Shown here: positions 33,520 through 45,249 of the stretch, in pieces | Numbering within the stretch: the stretch's first letter is position 1 | Layout of the letters: every line of letters begins with the position of its first letter | Origin: Protopterus annectens | Taxonomy: Eukaryota; Chordata; Ceratodontiformes; Protopteridae | DNA length: 64,000 bases | Reading direction: 5' to 3' | Assembly (NCBI RefSeq): GCF_019279795.1 | Contig: NC_056747.1 | Coordinates: 1,007,272,657 to 1,007,336,656, forward strand | Made by a program: the position numbers and the translations under genes | The notes under the pieces: generated by a model | The model's database searches: none | Told to the model about the DNA's origin: nothing | The model's input: the letters and a program-made list of their open reading frames with translations, nothing else

Positions 33520-35861
33520 ACATATTGTCACCAAATGGGAATATTTTACCCCAAACACACCCACCTTTATGCGTAATTGAGACCAAGAATAATTTCACTA
33601 TTTTCAATTTTACAGAAAACCATGTGAATGACAGACATTTTGATTTATTCACAAAGGGTTTTCACTTTGTTCCATCTAAAGGTATTGACACAGCCAAGAC
33701 TATTCTAGAATTCAAACTATTTACAAGACAGTTAAATTTGGATATTTTCTTTAAAGGTAAGAATTTCCCAAGAGATTTAGTCAGTAGGTCAAGTACTTTT
33801 AACCCACCCCTTCATCCTGTTGTAAAAATCTTTGAAGACCTGATGGAAACTGAAATAAGAAGTTTACCCAGACAAAGTGTCTTTAAACAAAATTTACCCC
33901 AAAACTGCTATACACTCATTAAGCAACTAAGGGATGAGCAGATAAGGGTAATGAAACCGGATAAAGGAGGGGGTGTTGTTTTAATGTACAAAACTGAATA
34001 TGATGAAGTTATTCACAACATGCTTCAGGACACAGAACAGTATAGCACCCTTTCATTGAATGAGTTAAACATTGCATACGCTAGGATTAAGCATATTTTG
34101 TATGATATGTTACTACAGGGAGTCATTAATGAGAAACTCTACAACTATTTAATAGTTAACAAACCACTTACACCAGTAATTTTTGGGATACCCAAGGTAC
34201 ACAAGGGGTTGGAACCATTAAAGTTTAGACCTATTGTTGCAGGTTCAGGCAGTATCACGGAACCCCTTGGTAAATTTGTTGATGCAACACTTAAAAAGAC
34301 TATAACAACAATACAACACATTTGCAAAGATTCTTGGGAATTCCTGAAAAGTATTAAGGAGAGTTATTTTATAAAAGTTGACTTCTTAGTGACAATCGAT
34401 GTAACAGACCTTTTTCCTAGCATACCACATGATATTGGAATACAATGGTTCAATGAAATTTTAATTAAATACTCAAGTTTTAGTAATAACACCATAAATT
34501 TATTATCAGATTTTATGGGTATTATTTTAAACAATAATTTTATTTTTTTTAATGGGGAATTCTTCAAACAAAATAAAGGTGTTGCTATGGGTTCACCATG
34601 TGCCTCAGCATATGCAAACTTAGTTCTCTGCCATTGGGAAAATGAATTTGTGTTCACAACGCAATGGAAAAACAACATTTTACACTACAGGAGGTACCTG
34701 GATGATATATGTATTTTATGGGAAGGTAGTAAGGCAAGCTTGGAAACTTTTTTGCTATACATAAATGAGACTACAAGTTTTCTGAAATTTACATCTAATG
34801 TTAGTGAGACTCAGATGAATTACCTAGATGTATTATTAGAAAAGAATATGGACTCACAATTGTTTGAGTCTTCTATTTACAGAAAACCAACCTTCTCTAA
34901 CACATATCTCCATTTCAGTAGTGCCCACCCTTTTTCACAGAAGAAGGGTATTGTCAAAGGCCAATTTATTAGGGCCTCAAGAATGTGTAATACTGACAAA
35001 AAATTTTTTGAAGAAGCCCAAATGCTTACAAAACTTTTTTCAGAAAGAGGTTATCCTTTGGCACTGACAGAAAAAATGTACCAAGAAGTTATAAAAGGAA
35101 GAACAGGCATATATTGTCCATTGCTAGGGACAGATATAGAACCATTTGACTCAGCAAACCCTATTCTTGATGTTAAAACGAATTCCCCCATTTCTCAAAC
35201 AATTTTTAGTTGTACTTTTAACAATGATACTGATCAATTAAAGAAAATGGTTAATAAATACTGGCCCATTTTGACTACAAATGATGACACAAAAAAATGG
35301 GTGCCAGATAGACCGATGTTTGCAAATGCAAGAAATTTTAATTTGAAAAACATGTTTGAAAAACAACCATCATTGCAACTTGTTAATAAAGGTGGCAAGT
35401 TTGGTACATATAAATGTAATAGTTGCAAACAATGTTCTTTTATAGTTATAACTAATGCCTATTACATTAAATCAAGGAAATTCACCTTGAAGCCAACAAA
35501 TTATTATAATTGTGGTACAAAAGGCATTATCTATTTAGGAATCTGTCAGGAATGTGAAAGTTTTTATGTGGGCAAATCTGAAAGAGCATTACGTAAAAGA
35601 ATTTACGAACACATTTATGATATTCGGAAAAAGAAAGAAACGAATGCTTTTGTTAAACATCTCACTAATTGCCCCAAAATGACATTAAAATTTTTTGTAA
35701 TTGAACAGGTACCCCTCAACCCTAGAGGGGGGGATTGGGAAACTTCCTTAGAATTTAAAGAACTAAATTGGCAATTAAGACTAAATGCATCAAAACCTCC
35801 AGGACTTAATGAAGCTATTAGTATTTCTAGCCTCCTTAAACTAAGAAGGGCAAAATTATAA
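33498..35861 (+). CDS. Penelope-like reverse transcriptase with GIY-YIG endonuclease
   Basis: An uninterrupted frame of about 787 codons in which all catalytic motifs can be read. Approximate positions from 33498: KPDKGGGVV 153, IPKVHK 231 and RPIVAGSGS 244 (fingers), TIDVTDLFPSIPH 299 (motif A), GVAMGSPCAS 361 (motif B), YRRYLDDICILW 397 (motif C), YRKPTFSNTYLHF 461, CNSCKQC 640 (Zn-binding Cys cluster), and GIIYLGICQECESFYVGKSE to RIYEH near 676-707 (GIY-YIG with its Arg and Glu/His neighbours). The enzyme nicks target DNA and reverse-transcribes its own RNA by target priming. The frame is open upstream of 33498 in the -1 register to ORF1; the listed GTG is only a boundary, and the first ATG is well inside. 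Presence of the Cys cluster and the C-terminal endonuclease suggests the Neptune/Poseidon groups. Probably functional or very recently so. Confidence 0.92.
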   Translation: MGETTQINILSPNGNILPQTHPPLCVIETKNNFTIFNFTENHVNDRHFDLFTKGFHFVPSKGIDTAKTILEFKLFTRQLNLDIFFKGKNFPRDLVSRSSTFNPPLHPVVKIFEDLMETEIRSLPRQSVFKQNLPQNCYTLIKQLRDEQIRVMKPDKGGGVVLMYKTEYDEVIHNMLQDTEQYSTLSLNELNIAYARIKHILYDMLLQGVINEKLYNYLIVNKPLTPVIFGIPKVHKGLEPLKFRPIVAGSGSITEPLGKFVDATLKKTITTIQHICKDSWEFLKSIKESYFIKVDFLVTIDVTDLFPSIPHDIGIQWFNEILIKYSSFSNNTINLLSDFMGIILNNNFIFFNGEFFKQNKGVAMGSPCASAYANLVLCHWENEFVFTTQWKNNILHYRRYLDDICILWEGSKASLETFLLYINETTSFLKFTSNVSETQMNYLDVLLEKNMDSQLFESSIYRKPTFSNTYLHFSSAHPFSQKKGIVKGQFIRASRMCNTDKKFFEEAQMLTKLFSERGYPLALTEKMYQEVIKGRTGIYCPLLGTDIEPFDSANPILDVKTNSPISQTIFSCTFNNDTDQLKKMVNKYWPILTTNDDTKKWVPDRPMFANARNFNLKNMFEKQPSLQLVNKGGKFGTYKCNSCKQCSFIVITNAYYIKSRKFTLKPTNYYNCGTKGIIYLGICQECESFYVGKSERALRKRIYEHIYDIRKKKETNAFVKHLTNCPKMTLKFFVIEQVPLNPRGGDWETSLEFKELNWQLRLNASKPPGLNEAISISSLLKLRRAKL

Positions 35862-36148
35862 TAACAAACCCACAAGATTTCAAACCAACATTAATTTCCA
35901 ACTGAAAGTAACTAAGAACAATTTATTTGTATATAAAAAAGTCAAAACAACAGGTTGTATTATTTAAAGAATACACATTTTATATTTATTACACTCAATG
36001 ACTTCAAAGATGGGGTTCTACACAATGTTAATGCAATAGGGCATATATTTTGGGGAAGGGGGCTAAAACTTTTCATTATCAGGAGGGATGCATTGCAAGG
36101 GAAGAATTATAGTCCCACATGATTAAATAATTATATTTAATTTTTATT

Positions 36149-37446
36149 ATATTTGATTGTATTTTATTTCATTTTAAATTCTTGACCCACTCAAAATGAA
36201 TTTTAATTAAACTACAATTAATTGACAGTATTTTTATGAACACAATAATACCCATTAATATCTATAATAATATTTACAATACTGAACGGATTTGTATATG
36301 CTAATTTAATATTTAATATATATTTAATATTTATTAACTAACAATTATTAACTGCAGTTAATTCCACATAATATAATATTTATTTACATATTTATTTTAT
36401 TTATTTTGTGACCAATTTGCTAGATTTAAGGTTAATAGTATTTATTATGTTTTTAGTATTAATGTTGTTTACTGTGAGAACAATATGGTAGTCCTGAAAC
36501 AATATTATATTTAACGGAGTTGAATAACATACCTCCTGGTTAGAAAATAACAAATAACCCAGTTGCAAGTTTTAATTTAAAATTTTAATTTATTTTTATT
36601 AAAATTCAATGTGCAAAGTTTAAGGAATAACAATAATTATTAGTTCAGTACACTAATATTATATGAACATTTTGCATTTCCTTTATAACTCTACTTTGTA
36701 AGAACAAACATTTAGATGACAACGCAACCGCGTTAGAAGGTTAAAATACACAGCACCCGTGAAAAATGTTATTATTTAGTTCTTTGCAAAGTGCTTGGTG
36801 TATTTAGAGGTAGTACGCGGGAACTGGTGGAGAAATGAGGATAGTTTCCTTGATTCCAAGCACTGTTAAGAAATGTTTTGGTTGACAAAAGTATAGTAAC
36901 TGAGAACAACATATTAGCGAAACTTGTTCACACAAGAAAGCTTTTGGTGAATGCAACTATAAGCGTACATAAATATTTAAAATAATTGTAAGGGTTGAGT
37001 TTGGCTTACACATAATTATGTACACAATATAAATTATTCAGAATTAAAAAGAGTAGAAAATATAATTATTAGTGAAACAAATTTAATATTACGGAAGCGT
37101 TCTAAACATGTTTTGACTAAAATGCAATGGAGTCAAGCATTATGAATGTGATATTGCTTTAAATAAGAAAGAATTTGTTGTCTTGTAATTGATTTATTTT
37201 GATTGTTATAATTATCTTAATTGATTAATTGTTTTATAAACATTGTATATAAGCACACAGAGTTTTCAGTAGTGTATCTTGAGAAAGCCCGTCACAGTAA
37301 CGGGTGAAAGCGCTTGATTTATTTGTTGGTTGTCTCTTTGGATTTTTCCACTACGGAGTGATTATCTTTTGTGCATTTTTACTTGTTGGTCAGCAATAAA
37401 GGAACATTTAATACAAACGGAGAGGTAATTTTATTCCACTCAGAGA
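36149..37446 (+). repeat. PLE right arm (pseudo-LTR)
   Basis: Inverted partner of the left arm, in the sense orientation of the coding frames. It holds a TATAA-like AT-rich core, the GCACACAGAGTTTTCAG stretch, a hammerhead-like hairpin at 37278-37316 and CAGCAATAAAGGAACA, whose AATAAA could serve as poly(A) signal at 37393. Confidence 0.9.
37278..37316 (+). ncRNA. Hammerhead-ribozyme-like hairpin in the PLE right arm
   Basis: CTTGAGAAAG, stem CCCGT/ACGGG with a CACAGTA loop, then GTGAAAGCGC. The layout copies the hammerhead core (CUGANGA, stem II, GAAA), and PLEs are known to carry hammerhead motifs in their terminal repeats. The 5' core box departs from the consensus, so self-cleavage is doubtful; the hairpin itself is certain. 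An inverted copy lies in the left arm at 31675-31713. Confidence 0.4.
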
Positions 37447-37529
37447 AGAAGTTTATTGGACTTTGGTGCTTCTGCAATTACTTTTCGTTGCTTATTGGGA
37501 CCTAGTTCGTGTTTCACTGTCCTTATTTT

Positions 37530-40290
37530 GCCAGTATAATCATCACATGTAAGTTTTGCAACAGTAGCATGCATGCATTGACATTCTTTCTAAACAGATT
37601 TACAGAATTACATTGCACAAGATCAAAAAATATGGGAGATGTTGATGGTAGAAATCCATTCATTCCATAAACAGTACTATCAAATGGCAAATATCCTTCA
37701 GTATTTTAAGCCCAAAACAAAGCCTTACTAGTCCCAGAGGAGTTATTCACCTGATTGCCTTTTTCCAACATAGTACGTGATGGTCTGTCTCCACACCTCC
37801 TTTCCACAACCCAAGGTGTTTCTGACACAGTGTAGTTTGTGTCTAGGAAACTTTGATGTGGCAATATAATTTCAGCTCTGTCTGGATGTCTGCATGGATT
37901 TACTCAAACTCATTAAGTCAAAACATGGCTTTGCCAAGACAAAAACATCCCTTCTCCTTTTGCATAGCTGTAAAAGCAAATCTTTGGTATCAGAATCATT
38001 CTTCACTATTTTGATTTGTTCTCCTGATGTCAGTAACTCAATTTTATTTCCCAGAGTTGAACTTTTTAGGCTGCTTTACACTAACATATTTTCTTTTTTG
38101 GATTTCCCATTAACCTTCCTGTAGATGAAAATTCTGTTTAACTTTCAATCTTCTTTGGCTCCTTTCTGTTTCACAAGTTTGGCTAATTCATATTTCTCCT
38201 ACTTGAGTATCATTTTTCCAGATGATAGTAGGATGAAAACTCATGTTACTAGTCTTTAACTTTGTTCTGTATTTCCTGGAGATTTGTCTTTTGTAAATCA
38301 ACAGTGTACCTCTCTGGCTGTTAAGCCTGGTTATTGTTTTAAACTACAGACCCCTGGTACTTTGAATGTACACCTAATATTGCCCTCTCCAGGCCTTGAA
38401 CTTTGTTTTGCAGGTTATTTCTTTCATTCTTTCTACTCTTCTGTAATGAAATTTTTGGTGTCAGCTTGTGCTACCTGATAACTCTGTTTTCCCTACAGTG
38501 GAGGGGTTAATCATGAATAAGCTAAATCTAACCCAGCCTCAGCTTTTTCTCTAGTTTGGTTTCATTCTACAGTTTTGTATTACTTAGTCATTTCCTGATT
38601 TCTGTGGATGAAGCTGCCCATTGTACTAAAGAATTGCTTGAATAAGGGCTTCCTCAAGATTCACTTCTTCAAGAAGCTGGTAGCCTCATCACTACAGTGC
38701 AGTTGAAAAACCATGAAGAGGATTCTGGTAACTTCTTTCAGAGACCCAATAGTCTATGCGTCCTTCTCCACCATTTGTATGGAGATGCAGAATCTGAGTT
38801 GATGCTGATAGCTCCTTTGAATCACTTACTGCTGCATTAAAGTTCTGCATGTTCAAGTAATCACTGGCTCTTTTGGCATACAACATAACCATAATGATTT
38901 AGTTTACTGGCTTTGGCTAATACCTCAAGTGTTGTTTGAGTTTCGTCTTCACTGAGAGTCTTAATAGCCTCTGGTTTCTTATCATTACGTTGTTCACTCT
39001 TGTCATCTATGTATTTGCGCTCTTTTTCTGGGTTTGTGCATATACATGTTCAAGCTCCAGATTTAATGACCTCCAACAGCTAAGTGAGAACCTTTGCAGT
39101 TTTTGTAATTTCATCTTATCTCACATAATGTTCTCTTTACTTTACCAATATGAACCTTGTTCTGAGTCCTATACTGGGGCTATAGACTTTTACATTTAGT
39201 AGTTATTTCACCCACCTTGCAGGATAAGTGTATTCTATGTTAATGTCGCTGACTTTCATTCCTTTTATGCTTTTCTCCCACATCTTGTATCTATTGATTG
39301 AATGTCCTAAACTCAGCTTCCCTATGCCCTTTTAATGTAGTTTATTTTTGCTTTAAATTTGTTAACCAGGTTAGAGTACTGATCCACATGGACTAGTTTC
39401 CAGGGCTACCAGGTAGACACACATACATACAACAGTGCATACAGAAACAATATAAGAAAAATGTGTAATTAACAAATTTTAAATGAAAACATAGTTAAGG
39501 CAATACTATGAAGTATGAATTATACACAGACATAGAAGAGTTAAATACCTAGCAACCCAAAAGGGATATCAGATGATCGGCAAAATTCTCAGACCATTAC
39601 AAAGTTTAGCGTATACAAAATATGTAGACAGGTAAAAAACAAAGGTTAGGGGAGAAGGAGAAAAGGAGGTAGGAGAGGAAGTGTGATAGGATAAAATGGA
39701 AGTAGATTGAGACACATGACAGATAATGAGGTCAAAAGTCAAATGGTGGCAATAGCTAGAAGCTGACTATGAGAGCAGAGAAAATCAGGGTCGTTGTGAC
39801 AAATGAGTCAATGGTTGAAGTGATGGTGGTTACATTTTATGGAATTTAATACATCCATTTATAGATGGGAGTGAAAGTTGGGAAAAGATTGAATTTCTTT
39901 TAGCCTGATGAGCAAGGATTTCCATAGCTTGGGTTCAGTTATTGAGAAGGCATGATTTTATAGTGCAGCTTGTTATGGGGAGGAAGAAGGGAGCCATCAG
40001 ATGAAGTGAGAGATGGAAGGTTGTAGATGGAAGATGTAGATGTGAGAAATCCTTCTAGACAGAGAGGGATTTCTGGTTAAGACTCTTCAGAGAATGGGCT
40101 TACTGTACATCAGTACCCTGATTGGAGAATGAGCATTCTCCAGCAGGGTATTAATGTACAAGTAATGCCTGCTGAAAAACGAGTCTGACGCTTCATGGCA
40201 GCATATCAAGCCACCTTGGAGCTTGGACAGAAAAAAAAAAACTTACAGCCGCCATTATTTTATGTTCACTAAGCAGTGCATCTGCTGTTT
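37530..40290. other. Gene-free stretch
   Basis: No coding sequence recognised. At 39345-39415 lies a dispersed repeat end (TTTGTTAACCAGG, TACTGATCCACATGGACTAG) like the one at 12880. A perfect 9-bp-arm palindrome, GGAGAATGAGCATTCTCC, lies at 40124. Confidence 0.5.
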
Positions 40291-40294
40291 AGTA

Positions 40295-40645
40295 AATGTA
40301 AAATGTAAAAAAAAGTAAAGTAAAATAAAAAAAATGTGTGTGTATGCATTTATGTCTGTGTGTGAGAGTGTATGCATGTATGAGTGTGAGATAGAGATTG
40401 GTATAGCTACTATTTTACACTTGCTAAGCAGTGCTTCTGCTGTTCAGTGAGTGCAATTAAAAAGTGTGTATGCATGTGTGTGCATGTGTCTGTGAGACTG
40501 TATGTGTATATGAAAATAAGACAGAGATAATCGAAAATAAATGAATCACAAAAAAGTGTGTATACATGTGTGTGTGGTTATGTTGCTCTCTGTGTGTGAG
40601 AGTGAATGTGTGCATGAAAGCAGAGGAGAGAGAGAGAATATGTGT
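40295..40645. repeat. Diverged TG-rich tandem blocks
   Basis: Two or three degenerate copies of a block with CTAAGCAGTGC(A/T)TCTGCTGTT, then AAAA(A/G)TGTGTGTATGCAT and TGTGAGAGTGTATG-like words, at about 40265, 40420 and 40555. They look like an old tandem duplication beside a microsatellite. Confidence 0.5.
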
Positions 40646-40873
40646 GTGTGTGTGTGTCAGAGAGAGAGAGACAGAAAGTGAAGAGGGAGTGCAATTGAGT
40701 GATTCCTGGTAGCATTGGCATACCTCTTGAGCATACCTCTTGGCACAAGAAATCTGGACAGAGCAACAAATAATGAGAAAAAAAAGTGCTGAAATAGAGA
40801 CGGATTTTAAATATTGCTCTTATCAACTAAGAATAACAGGGTTTTCGCTAGCATACATTTTTCTGAAGCAGAG

Positions 40874-40874
<1 letters not shown>

Positions 40875-40947
<73 letters not shown>
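40875..40947 (+). repeat. (TG)n microsatellite, about 36 units
   Basis: Uninterrupted TG dinucleotides. Frames across it on both strands are artefacts. Confidence 0.97.
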
Positions 40948-40949
<2 letters not shown>

Positions 40950-41394
40950 TAGAGTGAGTGTGATAACTACTGGCAGCAGTAGCATTAAAGAGGTTTGCAT
41001 AACCTCTGCACCTTTCAGCAGAAGAAATCTGGATAAAGCCTGAAATAACGGGGAACAAAGGCTCAAAAATAGAAACAGATAATTATTGCTCTTATAAAAT
41101 TATAAAGTTCCTTAAGTAAAGAATTTATGTTAGTGTGAATTTTCTGAAGGAAATAAAAGTCTGAAGCTCAACTGTATTTCATTATTTAGTAATTTCAATC
41201 TCCAATGATTGCCAACCAAACAACTTAGGAAATAAGGGACGAAAAAATAAAATAAACACCTTGTTATTTTTTTAAATGTTATATTTTGGATGCAAAATGC
41301 TTCCTCCAACACCATTAACATATACAACAGCAAGTTGGAAACATTAGGCATCAAAACATTTCTGAAACATCAAAAATATACTAAAAAATATAGT

Positions 41395-41408
<14 letters not shown>

Positions 41409-41472
<64 letters not shown>
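41409..41472. repeat. (AT)n microsatellite, left flank of the 615-bp MITE
   Basis: About 32 AT units directly abutting the inverted arm at 41473. The other side of the MITE is also (TA)n, which suggests insertion into a single TA array. Confidence 0.95.
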
Positions 41473-42203
<731 letters not shown>

Positions 42204-42250
42204 CAGTAAGTAAAAAAAACAATTTTACAGTTAACCCATTCTCTAAGTAA

Positions 42251-42392
42251 AATAATGTCCTCCGGGCAGCGTGTTAATGTGTAATTAACACCCTTCCACA
42301 GGTGTGCCGGCCTGCTGCCTGTGGCGTCATGCCTCACAACACTCCTGGGCGAGTGTTAATTACACATTAACACACACCCTGTCTGGCATTAT
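42251..42392. mobile_element. Short hairpin MITE-like element
   Basis: GTGTTAATGTGTAATTAACAC (42272) and its exact reverse complement (about 42353) form 21-bp arms. Looser matching extends outward to AATAATG at 42251 and GCATTATT at the right end, making TIRs of about 40 bp around a 60-bp GC-richer centre. No target duplication is certain. Confidence 0.55.
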
Positions 42393-42934
42393 TGCTTGCT
42401 TAATAGAGGTGAACCCATAAGTAAATATGTTCTTTGCTTTACAAGGACATATTTTGCTTTTGCAAGAGTGTGAGAATGGTGTTCTCATTTTGGTGAGAAG
42501 ATTATGTACTTACGAATTTGATGTGAAGTCCTTTTGGAAGGCCATGCTCTAGTTGTGTGTGTAATATATCCTTTCCTATAGCATTTGTCCCCTGTGGTGA
42601 GAGGAAGTAAGAAATTTTCCTGGCACAGAAAAGAGGTTAGGGGATTTTTATTTTAGTCATACTTTCATGGTACTGGAAATTTAGTCAAGCATTGATCCAG
42701 ATCTCAGAGAATCAGAAATGATCTACTGTCTTATAATGGTTATGGTTATTTTTGTTGTAGAGGATTTACTAGTTGAGGGGAGGATCTTTTGTTTTTGTTT
42801 GGTACAAAATACCATGAGTATTTTTTTCCAGTCCAGAAAGAGGTTCATTCCCTAAAGCCAGTGGGAAAGACAACTAAGATCATGTCTAATTCAGATTTGA
42901 TAGAGGAAGGGAATGAAGCAGATGTATAAAGTGC

Positions 42935-43440
42935 ATTTTAGTCAGCATATATAATGATTGGTATATCATAAAGGACAGAGAGAAGCTTGTTTATAACAAC
43001 ATAAAAGAGTAAGGTAGATAGGATAGAGCCCTGCTGTATTCCTTTGACCAGCTCACAGTGGGGGAGGTTGATATGTCTATTTTGACTATGAAGATTCATT
43101 AATAGAGGAACTAAGGGCATTTGAGATAATCCTAATGATGGAAAGGATGTCAAAGAACCGACTATGGTCCTGCAGATCAAAGGCTTTAGCTATATGTATT
43201 AAATATTACTGGTTAGGTTCCCTTTCACTTTGCTAATTATAATCTCATCTGTAAGGATGTATAATGCAGTCATGTTCCTACAGCCAGACCAAAAACCATG
43301 CCAGTTCTTAGGTATCAGAGTGTATTTTTCAAGTAGGTGCATAATTGTGAGTAAACTAATCTTCCAAGAAATGTATCTAATTGGAAGTAGAATGATCGAC
43401 TTTAAGACTGACTGGGGCAGAGCACTGCTCCACATGGACC
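42935..43440 (-). pseudogene. LINE reverse-transcriptase fragment, unclassified
   Basis: One minus-strand frame with a single stop (43196) shows RT blocks in order: HGFWSGCRNMTALYILTDEI, then HIAKAFDLQDHSRFFDIL (motif A remnant), GIQQGSILSTLLFYVVINKL (motif B, first Pro changed to Gln), and IIIYAD followed by a stop in place of the second Asp (motif C). It resembles the CR1/L2/Jockey group but not the CR1 family that dominates the window. No endonuclease or 3' end was found. Confidence 0.65.
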
Positions 43441-44885
43441 CATTGTAGGCTCAGCCAGGGAGGGGAGCAATATGTTTGGTAAAAGATTTGTTTCCAGACA
43501 TGGGGTGTTATGTTGTTACAGAAACAGAGACAGAGAACGTAAAGGCAGTGTAATGCAAATATTAAGTGTTCATGGTATAAACCAAGGAACCAAGCCAGAA
43601 GACCATCTGAGCCAGAGAGGCCACTATTTGGTAAGAAGTCTGAACATTTTTCTATGTCCTTTTTTTATAGAGGAACCGTACAAAGGAAGAATGCAAAGAG
43701 GTGGATCTGAAGAGTAGTTTAGGATAGTTAAAGAGCTGGCTGGAAGGTTAATAAATTTGTGAAGAAAGTCAGAGGAGCTAAGGTTGCCATCAGTTGTAGT
43801 TATGGTTCCATCTACTGTAGCCCTTGAATTAGCAAACCAGGTAGTAATATTGCTTACTCATGTCTAGAACTGCTTAGGGTGCTGAAATGCGGAAGTTCAT
43901 TGCTCCTGAAGATGAGCAGCTCTGTGATGTATCACATCTTTGACACCCACATTACAGTAACCACCACAAAGTCCACAGCTAGTGAACTGTGAAATACCCA
44001 TACCTTTCAAGTGTACCTCATTTGGGCTCTTAAAAAGTTCAGGTTCCTCGAAGTTCCACATTAAAAGGGTCTGTCACACATTCAGTGTCAGGAATTTTTT
44101 AACTGATATCCATGGTAAATAGAAAAGAGTCATATTAATTCATTAAAAAGATCATTTTATAAGTAAAACCTGCATATTTTAACCATCCTATGACCTTTCT
44201 AGTTGTAGTTGTTAGCAACCTCTTAGTATGTGTTCCACATTTTGCCCATTTGTCCCACATTATGAGGTTTACCGTTCCTCATTTTGGAGATGGAAGGTTG
44301 AGGACTATGCTAATATCTAACCTATACAAAGACACAAAACCACTTGAAAAGGTCACTACTACGGGCAATTTTCTGTAGCCAGTTGCACATGTACTCTTAT
44401 ATATCACACTATGTAGCATGAACCTGTGAAATCTGTCATTGCAGAGTGAGTGGATCTCAGCATCTTTACATGCTTTTCATGTATCATGCTCTCCCACTAT
44501 CATACATACTGCCTACCACATAAATGTGGCTATCTACAGATCTGTCCACTTATACTCTGTCTGTGTCACCTTATGGAAGTGGTTTACATAATCTTTTACC
44601 TATGTACATGTATGCCATTTGGTGTATCCCACCCTTCCGATGACAACATTTTCTAACAACAAGTGTAGTAGCTATATGGCCATTCTCACTCAGGTGTGCT
44701 CCTGGCCTTCATAGATATGCATCACAACATGAGATACATTTTCACTGGAAGCCATCCTTGCATATATCAGTTTCAGTCCAAGTGGTGCACCTATATGTAT
44801 GTATGACCCCCCTCCCCTGGTCAGTACAGTATGTTGCAGATATCATACAGCTAAGACTGTCCATATAATTGCCATTGGAGTTCTC
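43441..44885. other. Gene-free stretch
   Basis: No coding signal. A decayed MITE relative of the 24-kb candidate may lie at 44205-44330 (CAACCTCTTAGT, CCATTTGTCCCACATTATG). Confidence 0.5.
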
Positions 44886-44889
44886 CCTC

Positions 44890-45245
44890 AAACAACAACA
44901 GAGAAGCACATTTTGAAAACAATTTCTAAAACCTTTTTAAAAGCAATCTCTCCACCACCAACAACAGCAAATATTTTCAAATGTAACTCCCCCTACCATC
45001 TCAAAACAACAGACATATACATTCTGAAAAGCATGCCCCACTTACAAACAGCAAAAAGGCTCAAGTTAAAAGGAATTTCCCACCACCCTATAACTGAGAA
45101 ACATATTTTGCAAAGCAATTTAACCCCCCACTCAATAACAGGGTTAACATTTTTCAACATCAGTTCCTTCCTCCACAGAACAGTGAAATATTTTGGAAAG
45201 TAATTCCCTCCCAAGCAACAGGGACAGATATTTTTGAACGTAATG
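44890..45245. repeat. Degenerate tandem repeat, period about 43 bp
   Basis: A motif like CAACA...ACATATTTTGAAAAGCAATT then CCCCC(A/T)C recurs near 44903, 44967, 45013, 45100, 45147, 45188 and 45227. Spacing is 39-47 bp with strong divergence. The 134-codon frame over it has no family motif and reflects the repeat. Confidence 0.65.
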
Positions 45246-45249
45246 TCAA

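Larger units (their letters stand above)
31529..37529 (+). mobile_element. Full-length Penelope-like element (PLE) with 14-bp target duplication
   Basis: ACTGTCCTTATTTT occurs at 31529-31542 and again at 37516-37529, exactly bracketing the element (31543-37515). Inside, 31545-32842 and 36149-37446 are inverted copies of 1,298 bp each, with only about half a dozen differences seen by eye. The right arm is followed by a unique 69-bp end (37447-37515). Between the arms lie two overlapping frames, the second with RT and GIY-YIG endonuclease. PLEs typically carry such partial inverted or direct terminal copies (pseudo-LTRs). The near-identical arms and open main frame indicate a recent insertion. 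Confidence 0.93.

Noticed and set aside
44205..44335. MITE copy related to 24048-24347
   Set aside because: Shared words are short and no inverted ends or target duplication could be paired, so it is only mentioned in the gene-free entry.
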